From Caballeronia udeis (GTDB lineage: Bacteria > Pseudomonadota > Gammaproteobacteria > Burkholderiales > Burkholderiaceae): a DNA stretch of 64,000 nt. Shown here one piece after another: positions 26,304 to 35,197 of this stretch. The stretch is from contig NZ_FCOK02000032.1 of NCBI RefSeq assembly GCF_001544555.2, positions 32,675 to 96,674 on the forward strand, in the 5' to 3' direction. The position numbers and the translations under genes were made by a program. Position 1 is the first letter of the stretch. Each line of letters starts with the position of its first letter. Under the pieces are notes generated by a model. The model did not search any database, was not told where the DNA came from, and saw only the letters and a list, made by a program, of their open reading frames with translations.

Positions 26304-27398
26304 TTATTTCAACGCTCGCACGAACTCCTCGATCGCGCCCGCCGGCATGCCCGACTGCACGGCGGCGGCACGGATTTGCTGCCACGTGGTGGGATCGATG
26401 GGAATGCCGTTCGCGTTGAGATCGGCCCGCCGCGCCTGTTCCGGCTCGCCCGGCACCATGATCCTATCCGTACCGGCCGCGAGTGGCGACGCCTTCACCC
26501 ATTCAACAAATGCATCGGCTTCGGCCTGCGCGTTGGGGGCATCGAAGGCATTCGGATCGACAATCACCGACGTCATGCAATTGATGATCGCGTTCGTCTT
26601 GTCCAGCGTGTCCGCATGGGTCGTGAAACCGCCCGATAGCGCACCGCCGAAAATCTCGCACATGGCGGCGAGGCCATAGCCTTTGTGCGCCCCCATTGCC
26701 GTGAGCGAACCGAACGGTGCTTCGTGCATGACCTTCGGTTCGATGGTGGGCACGCCCGCGTGGTCGATCAGGTAACCCGGCGCGACCTTTACGCCCTTGT
26801 TGTAGGCCACGCGCGTCTTGCCATAGGCGATCCCCGCGGTCGCAAAGTCGAGCACAAGCGGCGTGTTGCCTTCGCGCGGAAACGCGGCGCAGAACGGGTT
26901 CGTGCCGAAGCGCCGGTCAATACCGCCAAACGGCGCGACCAGCGGGTCGCCCGCCACATTGACGAAGTGAAACGAGACCAGACCCGCCGCCGCGCACTGC
27001 TCGGCCCAATGCCCGATGCGCCCAATATGATGCGCATTGCGCAAACCGACCGCACACACGCCGAGCTTTTTTGCCCGCTCGATCCCATGTTCCATGGCCT
27101 CATGCGCCACGACCTGGCCGAAACCCTTGCGACCGTCGATAGTCAGCACCGCACCGACATCGCGGACAATGTCAGCGTGGGTATTGAGCTTCAATTCGTT
27201 GTCCGCAAGTGACGCCATATAGCGCGGAATCATGCCGACGCCGTGCGAATCGTGTCCCGACAGATTCGCCATCACCAGATGATCAGCCACCAGTTCAGCT
27301 TCACGCGGCGTACTGCCGGCGTGGGTCCATATTGCGCTGACATAGGCGTGCAAGGTATCCGGGGCAATGCGCGATTCGCGCGTGGTTTCAGTGCTCAT
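26304..27398 (-). CDS. hcxB: Hydroxycarboxylate dehydrogenase (Ldh family)
   Basis: NAD-dependent malate/L-lactate dehydrogenase-type enzyme (the non-Rossmann LDH2/MDH2 family), 364 residues, very like E. coli YbiC (HcxB), which reduces 2-oxo acids such as hydroxyphenylpyruvate. ADHLVMANLSGHDSHGVGMIPRY, RNAHHIGRIGHWAEQCAAAGLVS (catalytic His in AHHIG), and RRFGTNPFCAAFPRE all match that subfamily. ATG with AGGAG upstream. No operon partner is clear; the M20 peptidase upstream ends 163 bp away behind a terminator. Confidence 0.88.
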   Translation of the reverse strand: MSTETTRESRIAPDTLHAYVSAIWTHAGSTPREAELVADHLVMANLSGHDSHGVGMIPRYMASLADNELKLNTHADIVRDVGAVLTIDGRKGFGQVVAHEAMEHGIERAKKLGVCAVGLRNAHHIGRIGHWAEQCAAAGLVSFHFVNVAGDPLVAPFGGIDRRFGTNPFCAAFPREGNTPLVLDFATAGIAYGKTRVAYNKGVKVAPGYLIDHAGVPTIEPKVMHEAPFGSLTAMGAHKGYGLAAMCEIFGGALSGGFTTHADTLDKTNAIINCMTSVIVDPNAFDAPNAQAEADAFVEWVKASPLAAGTDRIMVPGEPEQARRADLNANGIPIDPTTWQQIRAAAVQSGMPAGAIEEFVRALK

Positions 27399-27500
27399 GA
27401 GACTGCGTCTCCTGGTATTTGAAAGGACTTCACTTCAGGCTCAACCAAACTCAACCAAATTCAACCCGGTTCAACTGCCCGCCGGTTCATCGCCGTGGCG

Positions 27501-27534
27501 TACAAATAAAACGGCGCGCAAAGCTGCGCGCCGT
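27501..27534 (-). terminator. Terminator after the M20 peptidase gene
   Basis: Stem ACGGCGCGCA/TGCGCGCCGT (27525-27534 with 27511-27520), tetraloop, followed on the minus strand by TTTTATTTG. It lies 28 bp past the stop of the peptidase gene. Confidence 0.85.
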
Positions 27535-27561
27535 ATGAAAGTCAGGGTCGCTCACCCGCCA

Positions 27562-29025
27562 TCAAGGTGTCGCCGCGATCACCTCGGCGACCGTCGCCGT
27601 GAGTTTCTTCGCGAAAGGCACATGCAGGAATTCATTCGGGCCGTGCGCGTTCGACCTCGGTCCCAGCACGCCGCACACCATGAACTGCGAACGCGGAAAG
27701 CCTTCCTGCAATGTGTTCATCAACGGAATGGTACCGCCCTGGCCAAGGAACGCGACATCCGCGCCGAAATGCCGGCGCGAGGCGTCATTCAGGGCGTCAC
27801 CCAGCCACGGCGACAGTTCGGGTGCGCTCCAGCCGGTCGCTTCGCCGCGCTCGGGCTTGAACGTGACCTTCGCGTTATAAGGCGGATCGGCTTCGAGCAT
27901 GGCCTTGAGTTCTGCAAGTGCCTTCGTGGCTTCAACCAGCGGCGGCAGGCGCAACGACAACTTGAACGCGGTGCGCGGGCGCAGCACATTGCCCGCATTG
28001 ATCAGGGACGGCAGCCCCTCCGCCCCGGTCACTGCCAGCGACGGCCGCCATGTGGAATCGAGCAACGCTTCACGCGGGTCCGTGGTGACGGGCAACACCG
28101 TGCCGCCATTTTGCCCGCAGGTCCACGGAAGTTTCTTCCATACATCGTCGCCAAGAATGCGTGCCGTTGCTTCCGCTTCGCTCAGCCGGCGCGACGGAAT
28201 GTCGCAGTGAAAACCCTTCGGCAGCAGGTTGCCGGTGCTCGAATCTTCGAGCCGTTCCAGCAGCCTGCGCATGATGCGAAACGTGGACGGTGCAATGCCG
28301 CCGTTCGTGCCCGAGTGAATGCCTTCGTCGAGCACCTGCACTTCCAGGTCGCCCGCAACCAGACCGCGCAGCGATGTTGTCAGCCAGACTTGATCGTAGT
28401 TACCCGCACCGGAATCAAGGCAGATCACGAGGCTCACGTTGCCGAGCCGTTCACGCAGTGCATCAATGTACGGCAGCAAGTCATAGCTGCCCGATTCCTC
28501 ACATGTTTCGATAATGCCGACACAGCGCGGCCGTTCGACACCCTGGGCATCCAGCGCGGCGATCGCACTGATTGACGAATAGGTGGCGTAACCGTCGTCC
28601 GCGCCGCCGCGGCCGTAGAGCTTGCCGTCTTCGTATTTGGGCGACCACGGCCCGAGATCGCGACGCCAGCCGTCGAACTCAGGCTGTTTGTCGAGATGGC
28701 CATACAGAACAATGGTGTCGCTGCTGTTCGAACGCGTAGCGGGTGCTTCGAAAAAGATCACGGGCGTGCGATTGGGCAAGCGGATGATTTCCACTTTCAG
28801 GCCGCGCACGGGTTGCCGCTCGGCCCATTGCGCAGCGTCCGTAATGACGCGTTCGATATATCCGTTGCGTGCCCAGTCGAGGTCGAACATCGGGCTCTTT
28901 GCGGGCACCGCGATGTAGTCCGTGAGCGCGGGGAGAATCTCGTCGTCCCACTTCCGGTCGATGAATTCGCGCAGTGCCTCACGGTCGATGCGCTGTATTT
29001 CCTGAGTAATATCGTCTGAAATCAT
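27562..29025 (-). CDS. M20 family metallopeptidase (dipeptidase type)
   Basis: 487-residue zinc peptidase of the M20 family, cutting dipeptides or N-acyl amino acids in the cytoplasm. The dinuclear site is readable: VLYGHLDKQPE (His and catalytic Asp), GRGGADDGYATYSS (bridging Asp), and ETCEESGSYDLLPY (catalytic Glu followed by metal Glu). A dimerisation domain insert follows. No signal peptide. Substrate unknown. ATG at 29025; terminator at 27501-27534. Confidence 0.9.
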   Translation of the reverse strand: MISDDITQEIQRIDREALREFIDRKWDDEILPALTDYIAVPAKSPMFDLDWARNGYIERVITDAAQWAERQPVRGLKVEIIRLPNRTPVIFFEAPATRSNSSDTIVLYGHLDKQPEFDGWRRDLGPWSPKYEDGKLYGRGGADDGYATYSSISAIAALDAQGVERPRCVGIIETCEESGSYDLLPYIDALRERLGNVSLVICLDSGAGNYDQVWLTTSLRGLVAGDLEVQVLDEGIHSGTNGGIAPSTFRIMRRLLERLEDSSTGNLLPKGFHCDIPSRRLSEAEATARILGDDVWKKLPWTCGQNGGTVLPVTTDPREALLDSTWRPSLAVTGAEGLPSLINAGNVLRPRTAFKLSLRLPPLVEATKALAELKAMLEADPPYNAKVTFKPERGEATGWSAPELSPWLGDALNDASRRHFGADVAFLGQGGTIPLMNTLQEGFPRSQFMVCGVLGPRSNAHGPNEFLHVPFAKKLTATVAEVIAATP

Positions 29026-29269
29026 GACGGACGTCCCGGCCGTTTAAATGTCAATGATAGCCGTGTTTGGCGGCAGTTCGAACGCAGAGTTTCTCATGCG
29101 CGGCGTCTTACGCGCGCGGCTTTCGCCTTTGGCAGCGAGCGTGACGGACGTTTCGCAAGCTTGAAAAATGGCACACGCGTGCCGGAAGAACGCGGCGCTC
29201 GAACGGCGGAAAAAGCGCTATGGGCGACGTCCCGGTATGCTGATGGCCCGTCCAGTCAGGAGCCTCATC

Positions 29270-29794
29270 ATGTCCGTTTCAATGTATCGCGCGACCGTTC
29301 CGGTTTTGATCCGTAGCCTCGACGTGCTCGCTTCCCTGCTCGATAAAGCCGCCGCCCACGCCGAAGAAAAGGGCTTGAGCGACGCGGACGTAACGAGCGC
29401 CCGGCTAGCCGAGGACATGCTGCCGTTCTCGGCTCAAATCCAGCGCGCAAGCGACACGTCGAAAGCAACGGCGGAACGGCTGTCGGGCGTCGCCGCACCC
29501 CGTTTCGACGATACCGAAACAACGTTCGCTGAACTGCGGGAGCGCATCGCGAAAACGACGGCGTATCTGAAAGGGATTGATGCGGGGACGTTCGAAGGGG
29601 CTGATACGCGTGTCGTGACCATCAAGCAAAAGGACTTGGAGCTGAAATTCAGCGGCGCGGAGTATTTGTTCCAGTTCGGGTTACCGAACTTCCATTTCCA
29701 TATTGTCACGGCTTACGACATCCTCCGGCATCTCGGCGTGCCGGTAGGAAAGCGCGATTTCATCGGGCCGCTCGAGCCCGGCGTAACGGCCTGA
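29270..29794 (+). CDS. DUF1993 family protein
   Basis: 174 residues from MSVSMYRATVPVL (SD CAGGAG). The MY..TVPVLIRSL...LL.KA start, LAEDMLPFSAQIQRASD and the C-terminal NFHFHIVTAYDILRHLGVPVGKRDF are typical of DUF1993, a four-helix DinB-related fold of unknown function common in soil proteobacteria and fungi. The frame is open to 29168 but the SD sets this start. Converges on acvB. Confidence 0.85.
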   Translation: MSVSMYRATVPVLIRSLDVLASLLDKAAAHAEEKGLSDADVTSARLAEDMLPFSAQIQRASDTSKATAERLSGVAAPRFDDTETTFAELRERIAKTTAYLKGIDAGTFEGADTRVVTIKQKDLELKFSGAEYLFQFGLPNFHFHIVTAYDILRHLGVPVGKRDFIGPLEPGVTA

Positions 29795-29830
29795 TCCCTG
29801 GTTAGCGCTGAAAGCCGACCGCCGCCCGGT

Positions 29831-31093
29831 TCAGGTCCGCGCGGCGACCTGCTTCTGCCAGCTGGCCAGGATGTGTCGCGCGAGCAGCGTGTAATCGCCG
29901 CCGAAGTGGTGATCCCCGGTGGTCTTCACCACTTCTATTCCGGTCTGCGTCAGTGTGGGACACAACGTATCTGTCTCGGCCGCGCCGTAGATGCACTGCA
30001 CAATCGAGGGCGGCAGTTTCGCCAGTTCCGGCTGCACTTTCAGCGCGTCCCTGCTGGCTGGCATGCCGAGCCAGCCCGTGACGCGAATCTGGAAATCGGC
30101 GTCGGGCGCAAAGCCCATCAACGACACAAGCGACACCTTCGCGCGCACCGAATCCGGCAACCGGTTATAGGCGAACGGCATGACGTCGGCGCCGAATGAA
30201 TAGCCGATCAAAGCAACATGCTCCGAGTGCCAGCGAGCGCTGTAAGCCTGGATCACGCGAGCGAGGTCGTGGCTCGTCTGCTCGGGTGTCTTCGCGCTCC
30301 AGAAATACCGCAACGCGTCAATGCCGACCACCGACACTCCATCCTGCTGCAACGACTCCGCAATGGTTTTGTCGAGATCGCGCCAGCCGCCGTCGCCGGA
30401 AATCACGATGGCGAGCAGGTTCGTCGGACGCGCGGCGGGCAGTTCTATCAGCGGTAAATCCGATACGTCTTCATCGCGGATCTGCTCTGCCTTCAGATGC
30501 GGCGCGGCGAGGGCAAGCAGCGCATCGGCTTGCGAAGCACTGGCGGGCTGCGTGGTTTTATCGAAGAAACCGGGCAGGCCCTTCGCGTGCGTGATGGTCG
30601 GATCGGGCGGGCACAGGTTGAAACGCGCATCCAGCCGGGGATCGGGATTCAGCGCGAGCGCACCCGCCACCGTGTTGTCCGGCGCCTGCGCAAGGATCTT
30701 CATGGCCAGCACGCCGCCCTGCCCCGTGCCCGTCAGGATGGGTGCGAAATAACGGCTGGATTGCACTTCGCGTTCAAGCTGATGGCTCACCGATTCGGCA
30801 TCGCCAACCAGGTTGTGGCAAGTCTCCTTCAGCGACGGCAATTTCGCCGCGTAGCGCGCCGTGTCCACGCCGACCACCATCGCGCCGTTTTTGGCCAACG
30901 CGTCGGCGGTCTGGGTGTCGGCCGGGGTCCAGCTTTTATCGGAGAACAGCACGACGAAGCCGCGCATGGGACCGGCGGGTTTCGTGAACGTCACGTCGCC
31001 ATAACGGCCGCCGGGCAAGGTGGCCGCATGGGCCATTGAAATCGACAACACAGACAGCAGGGAAACAACCGCGAACTTCCTGAAAAATGTCAT
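29831..31093 (-). CDS. acvB: AcvB/VirJ-family periplasmic lysyl-phosphatidylglycerol hydrolase
   Basis: 420 residues with a signal peptide (cleavage after AHA, residue 23). The C-terminal VirJ-like domain has a serine-hydrolase elbow GYSFG (Ser299) and DHHFGGDY with the likely catalytic His. The N-terminal half looks like a second, decayed hydrolase copy in which the elbow reads GTGQGG with no serine. In Agrobacterium AcvB hydrolyses lysyl-phosphatidylglycerol made by LpiA, and in rhizobia lpiA-acvB is an acid-induced operon. Here the start overlaps the mprF stop as ATGA (31090-31093), so translation is coupled. Confidence 0.88.
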   Translation of the reverse strand: MTFFRKFAVVSLLSVLSISMAHAATLPGGRYGDVTFTKPAGPMRGFVVLFSDKSWTPADTQTADALAKNGAMVVGVDTARYAAKLPSLKETCHNLVGDAESVSHQLEREVQSSRYFAPILTGTGQGGVLAMKILAQAPDNTVAGALALNPDPRLDARFNLCPPDPTITHAKGLPGFFDKTTQPASASQADALLALAAPHLKAEQIRDEDVSDLPLIELPAARPTNLLAIVISGDGGWRDLDKTIAESLQQDGVSVVGIDALRYFWSAKTPEQTSHDLARVIQAYSARWHSEHVALIGYSFGADVMPFAYNRLPDSVRAKVSLVSLMGFAPDADFQIRVTGWLGMPASRDALKVQPELAKLPPSIVQCIYGAAETDTLCPTLTQTGIEVVKTTGDHHFGGDYTLLARHILASWQKQVAART

Positions 31094-33684
31094 GAACGCC
31101 AGCCTCCCGCCAGCAACGAGAGATCTGCGAGCGTGAAAAACACGCCCACCGAGCCGGATGCCGCCAGATAACGCGGTTCCCAACGCGGCTGGAACTTGCT
31201 CTTGAAACCGCGCAAGCCCCGGAAATTGTAGAAACGCCCGCCGAACCGCCAGACCAGACCGGCCAGCCGATGCCACGGCGAAGCAAGCGGCGTCGGCTGC
31301 ATGCCGGACAAAGGCGCAATGCCCAGGCTCAAGGTCCGGAACCCCGCCTGCTTCAAATGCAGCGCGAGCTTCGTGAACAGATATTCCATCGCGTACGGCG
31401 ACGCGTCGGGCTGATGCCGCATCACGCCGACCGTGGCCTCGGTGTTCAGGTCGGTCGTCATGAAAGTGACGAACGCCACCGGCTTGCCCTGCTGGCGCAC
31501 CAGCAACACGGACTGCGCGGCGAGGTAATCGTCGGTGAAGGCCGCAACCGAAAAGCTCTTTTCGCGCGCCTCGCGGCTTCCCAGCCACGCATCGGAAATC
31601 TCGCGCAGGACCGGCATGCACCCGGGAACGCGCGGGGAATCGATGACTTCCACGTCGAAACCGTCGCGTTCGCCGCGCTTCAGCGCGTATCGCAAGTGAG
31701 CGCGATGCGACCCCTTCAGGTCAAAATCCTCCAGCACCACATGCGCTTCCTCGCCGAGTTTCATCAGCGTGAGACCGGCGTCGAGGTAAAGCGGCAGCGC
31801 GTCGGCGCGAACCTGGTAGAACGCGGCGCGACCGCCGTGCGCATGCGCCATTTCCACGAACCGGCGGATCAGTTCCGCCCATTCGCGGCGCGGGCCGACA
31901 GGGTCGTGCAGCGCCGCCCAGGTGCGTCCGTGTTTCGCGTACATCAGGAACGCTTCGCGCGAGGTCGAGAACACGAAACTCTTGTCGCCCATCATCGCCA
32001 GACCGGCGTCGCTGCGCTCCTGCGCGCGGAAAATGCGTGCGGCATCGAGCAAGTCCTGCGGCGCGGGCTTCTCGAACCGGCCGGCTGCCGGACGCAACAA
32101 CTGCCACACGGCGAACAACGCGGCGGACAGAGCCGCCGCGAGCGTCGCGCGCAGCGCGCGCGGCGCGCGGTCGTCGAAGGCGAATTGCCACCAGAGGTCG
32201 CGGCTGTAGCTGACATCGCGAAAAGCGAACAACAGGATCCACACCGCCAGCCCGATCACAATACCCACCGAGACCAGCCAGCTCGCCGTGAACCCCTCAG
32301 CCAGCAGCGAAGAACGCCGGTTGAAGCGGTCACGGGTCGCGAGCAGCATGGCGATCAGCACCGCGAGCACACCTGTTTCGACAAACGCCAGTCCCTTCGC
32401 CATCGACAGCGCCAGGTTGGCTACCGCGAGCGTGATGGCCAGCCACCAGGCAGCATCGAGACGGCGCAGCAAACCGCGCGCAACGAAAAGCAGAACCACG
32501 CCCAGCACGCTTCCCAGCAGTTGCGAGCTTTCGAGCACCCACAGCGGCAACACGGCTTGCAGTATGGCGATGCGTTTGCCGAAAGCGGGTGTTGCACCGG
32601 AAATCACCAGCATGCCGCCGACCACAAAGGTCACCACGCTCAGGAACACGGGCGCGAGCTGCGACACATTCGATGGATTCAGGAACGCGAAGCGTCCCTT
32701 GAGCGCGCGGCCTTCGAACGCCGCCAGGACGAACGTGGACGCGATCAGCGGCAGGCCGAAATAGATCGCGCGATACGCAAGCAGCGCAGCCAGCATTTCG
32801 GGCGTATTCACGCTGCCGCCGAGCGCAAATACCATCGCCGCCTCGAACACGCCGACACCGCCGGGCGTATGGCCGATCATGCCGAGCAGCATGGCCGCGG
32901 AAAACACCGTGAGGAATTCGCCGAAGCCCACCTGGGCGTGCGGCAGTACGGCCCACAGCGCAAGTGCGGCGGCGAACACGTCGAGTGAGGCGAGCAGGAG
33001 TTGCGCAACCAGGTCGCGGCGTGCCGGAATGGTGACGGCAAGCCAGTTCCAGCGCGCCCGCAGCGTTCTGGGCGCAGCGCGGCACAGTACGATCATGACG
33101 GCGAATCCGGCCAGGACCGCGCTACCGCTTACTCGCAGCAAATCCGGCGATGCATGGAGCATGGCGGCCAGGGTATCGGCGGCGCTCACCATGCCGACCG
33201 CGGTCATCAACGCCAACGCGAGCGCCAGCGTCACGCTCGTGAACACGGTCAGGTGGCCGACCTGCGTGGGCGTGACGCCCGCGACGCCATACACGCGGCA
33301 GCGCACCGCGCCGCCGGTCAGCGCGCCGAAACCGGTCGCGTTGCCGAGCGCGGAGGCGACTGTCGCCCCGACCCACAGCACGGAACGGGGCACTTTGGTG
33401 TCGAGGTATCGCAGGCCCACGGCGTCGCGGCCAACCAGCGCCACGTAGCTCAGCACGGTGGCGGCGAGCGCGCCGGCCCACGCCTCGAAGCGCAGCGCGC
33501 GCAATTGGTGAACGACCGTTTTATAGTTGACGGCGTGCGACAGATGCTGGAATACCACCAGCAGCAGCGCACACACGACCAGTGCGAGCAGTGGCGTGGT
33601 GAAACGCTGCAGCCGCCACGCTTTCAACAAGCGGAGCAGCGACTCCAGCGAAGGAACTGAACTGACACTATTTCTGCGAGACAT
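31090..33684 (-). CDS. mprF: Bifunctional lysylphosphatidylglycerol synthetase/flippase
   Basis: MprF (LpiA) transfers lysine from lysyl-tRNA to phosphatidylglycerol and flips the product outward, lowering the negative charge of the membrane. 864 residues. The first 530 or so form a dozen-plus membrane helices (flippase; GVGVFEAAMVFALGG is a marker), the last 330 the cytosolic DUF2156 aminoacyl-transferase (SFVFSTSREAFLMYAKHGRTW, AFVTFMTTDLNTEATVGVM, MEYLFTKLALHLKQ, NFRGLRGFKSKFQPRWEPRYL). Operon with acvB by a 4-bp overlap. Expected to aid acid and cationic-peptide tolerance. Confidence 0.93.
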   Translation of the reverse strand: MSRRNSVSSVPSLESLLRLLKAWRLQRFTTPLLALVVCALLLVVFQHLSHAVNYKTVVHQLRALRFEAWAGALAATVLSYVALVGRDAVGLRYLDTKVPRSVLWVGATVASALGNATGFGALTGGAVRCRVYGVAGVTPTQVGHLTVFTSVTLALALALMTAVGMVSAADTLAAMLHASPDLLRVSGSAVLAGFAVMIVLCRAAPRTLRARWNWLAVTIPARRDLVAQLLLASLDVFAAALALWAVLPHAQVGFGEFLTVFSAAMLLGMIGHTPGGVGVFEAAMVFALGGSVNTPEMLAALLAYRAIYFGLPLIASTFVLAAFEGRALKGRFAFLNPSNVSQLAPVFLSVVTFVVGGMLVISGATPAFGKRIAILQAVLPLWVLESSQLLGSVLGVVLLFVARGLLRRLDAAWWLAITLAVANLALSMAKGLAFVETGVLAVLIAMLLATRDRFNRRSSLLAEGFTASWLVSVGIVIGLAVWILLFAFRDVSYSRDLWWQFAFDDRAPRALRATLAAALSAALFAVWQLLRPAAGRFEKPAPQDLLDAARIFRAQERSDAGLAMMGDKSFVFSTSREAFLMYAKHGRTWAALHDPVGPRREWAELIRRFVEMAHAHGGRAAFYQVRADALPLYLDAGLTLMKLGEEAHVVLEDFDLKGSHRAHLRYALKRGERDGFDVEVIDSPRVPGCMPVLREISDAWLGSREAREKSFSVAAFTDDYLAAQSVLLVRQQGKPVAFVTFMTTDLNTEATVGVMRHQPDASPYAMEYLFTKLALHLKQAGFRTLSLGIAPLSGMQPTPLASPWHRLAGLVWRFGGRFYNFRGLRGFKSKFQPRWEPRYLAASGSVGVFFTLADLSLLAGGWRS

Positions 33685-34031
33685 GCGGATTACCGGACTT
33701 GCTCCAACGCCTTCTGGCCTTGCGGCTTTTTAGCGTTCTTGTTGGTTCTTGGTTCTGGCGGCCAAAAGCCGGACCGTTGCGCATCTATCCGGCGCTCATT
33801 CAGATTTCAAAAACCTGAATAGAACGTTACGGTTAGCAACGGTTGTATAACGGCGTAGGTTGACGGGACTTAAGAAAAGTCTCGGAGACTATGCCGTTCG
33901 GGCGAGTCCAGCAGCGGTTTTGTGCCTGTTCGGCCGTTTTCTTCACACCTGACCGGGTGAGCGGTTAGCATCTTGGCTCCGATGCACGCCTCCCGGGCGC
34001 CGCATTTATCATCGATAAAAGGTTCTACCGT
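33685..34031. other. Divergent intergenic region mprF / lipoprotein
   Basis: 347 bp with promoters expected for mprF (minus) and the lipoprotein gene (plus). It includes short direct repeats of TTGGTTCT/TTCTTG near 33735-33760 and AACGGTT-like words near 33830-33850. No reading frame here looks real. Confidence 0.35.
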
Positions 34032-34388
34032 ATGAAAACGCCACGCCTCGCCGCCGCTGTGACCCTCTCCGTCGCCGTCTTCGCCTTGAGCGCCTGTGTG
34101 ACCCAATACGATTCGCTGATCAAGACGGTGCCGGTCGGCTCGGGAACGTCGCAACTCAAGACGCTGCCGTTCGCGACCTGCGTGAAGGCAAAATGGGCCA
34201 CGCGGCCACTGAAGATCGCCGAATACTCACCGAACGCGGACGGCAGCGTGATCACCGTGCACGGCGCGAATGGACAGACCATGTTGCTGATTGACGCGGA
34301 ACCGTCGGCGAACGGCACGGGATATACGATTTACGGCGATATCGTGAGCGCGGCAGCCTACGTGGCCGACGCCCACAAATGCGACTGA
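34032..34388 (+). CDS. Small lipoprotein
   Basis: 118 residues with lipobox LSAC (Cys22) after a standard signal peptide. The mature part contains two further cysteines (ATCVKAKW and HKCD at the C-terminus) that could be disulfide-linked, and alternating strands (SVITVHGANGQTMLLIDAE). No family recognised. The gene converges on another lipoprotein gene at 34405, 16 bp away. Confidence 0.72.
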   Translation: MKTPRLAAAVTLSVAVFALSACVTQYDSLIKTVPVGSGTSQLKTLPFATCVKAKWATRPLKIAEYSPNADGSVITVHGANGQTMLLIDAEPSANGTGYTIYGDIVSAAAYVADAHKCD

Positions 34389-34404
34389 GCCACGCGCGGG
34401 AAAA

Positions 34405-34947
34405 TCAGCTCGCACCGCCCTTGAGATCGGTGTACGCCCGGTGCGTACCCACGATGCGCCCGATCAGATAACCATCCGACGCACACGCATTCACCCGCTG
34501 GTCACCGTTCCACACGATCTTGTACTGCTCGTCCTGCAAACGGATGGCTGAGGGATCGAACTGGGGTTGCGGCGCACCGGCGGTCTTGCCGCCTTCGCGC
34601 GCCTGTTCCATCACGAGGCGATTCCACGTGTAGGCATAACCGTATTGCACGCCGTCGGCGAAGGCGTCGAGATCGCATACCTGCTTGGGCGGCCTGATGG
34701 CGACTTCGGTGCGGTAGCCGTTGGGGCCGCCGACCTCAATGCGTTGTTCGCCAGGAACGCCGGAAGAATCGACCTGTGCAGAACGTTTCGGGGTGGATTG
34801 CGTTTTGGCTGCGGCCACCGGCGTGGTGCTTGCGCCTGCCGGCGCGTTCGCGCCGGTGTCGGTCGGCAGGGGCGCGCAAGCGCTGAGAACAAGAATCGAT
34901 GCGGCGAGGGAAACGCCTAGAACCTTCAGATGGGTGGTGAAAATCAC
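34405..34947 (-). CDS. Lipoprotein of unknown function
   Basis: 180 residues, GTG start at 34947. Lipobox LSAC near residue 24, then a Pro/Ala/Thr-rich linker of about 50 residues, then a compact domain with EVAIRPPKQVCDLDAFADGVQYGYAYTWNRL and NACASDGYLIGRIVGTHRAY; two cysteines in the domain may pair. The pattern suggests a small outer-membrane-anchored or periplasmic domain. Family not recognised. SD weak. Confidence 0.68.
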   Translation of the reverse strand: MIFTTHLKVLGVSLAASILVLSACAPLPTDTGANAPAGASTTPVAAAKTQSTPKRSAQVDSSGVPGEQRIEVGGPNGYRTEVAIRPPKQVCDLDAFADGVQYGYAYTWNRLVMEQAREGGKTAGAPQPQFDPSAIRLQDEQYKIVWNGDQRVNACASDGYLIGRIVGTHRAYTDLKGGAS

Positions 34948-35197
34948 GCTTTTGCTGTCCGTCTCAAAATAAACCGAGCACTACCTTAACATTTTGAGAC
35001 GAAGGTGGAGAGTGTGTCGCGTTTTGGAGGGGTGACCGGATGGCGGCGACGCCGGGGAAAATAAGGGCCGTTCCAGCGCCAGGATCCGGGACGGCTCGGC
35101 CTCTCCGAACAGAAAAGGCCGCTCGCGCGATGCAAAGCGGCCTCTTGAACCAGCACCCGTCGTCAAGCCGCTTCGGGCGGCTTCAGCTAGCCAATGC

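Noticed and set aside
31270..32988. 572-codon frame on the plus strand opposite mprF
   Set aside because: Arg/Gln/His-rich antisense shadow of the membrane-helix codons of mprF, without SD or family marks.
33870..34154. 94-codon minus-strand frame in the mprF/lipoprotein gap
   Set aside because: It overlaps the signal peptide of the lipoprotein gene antisense and has no SD or protein-like pattern.
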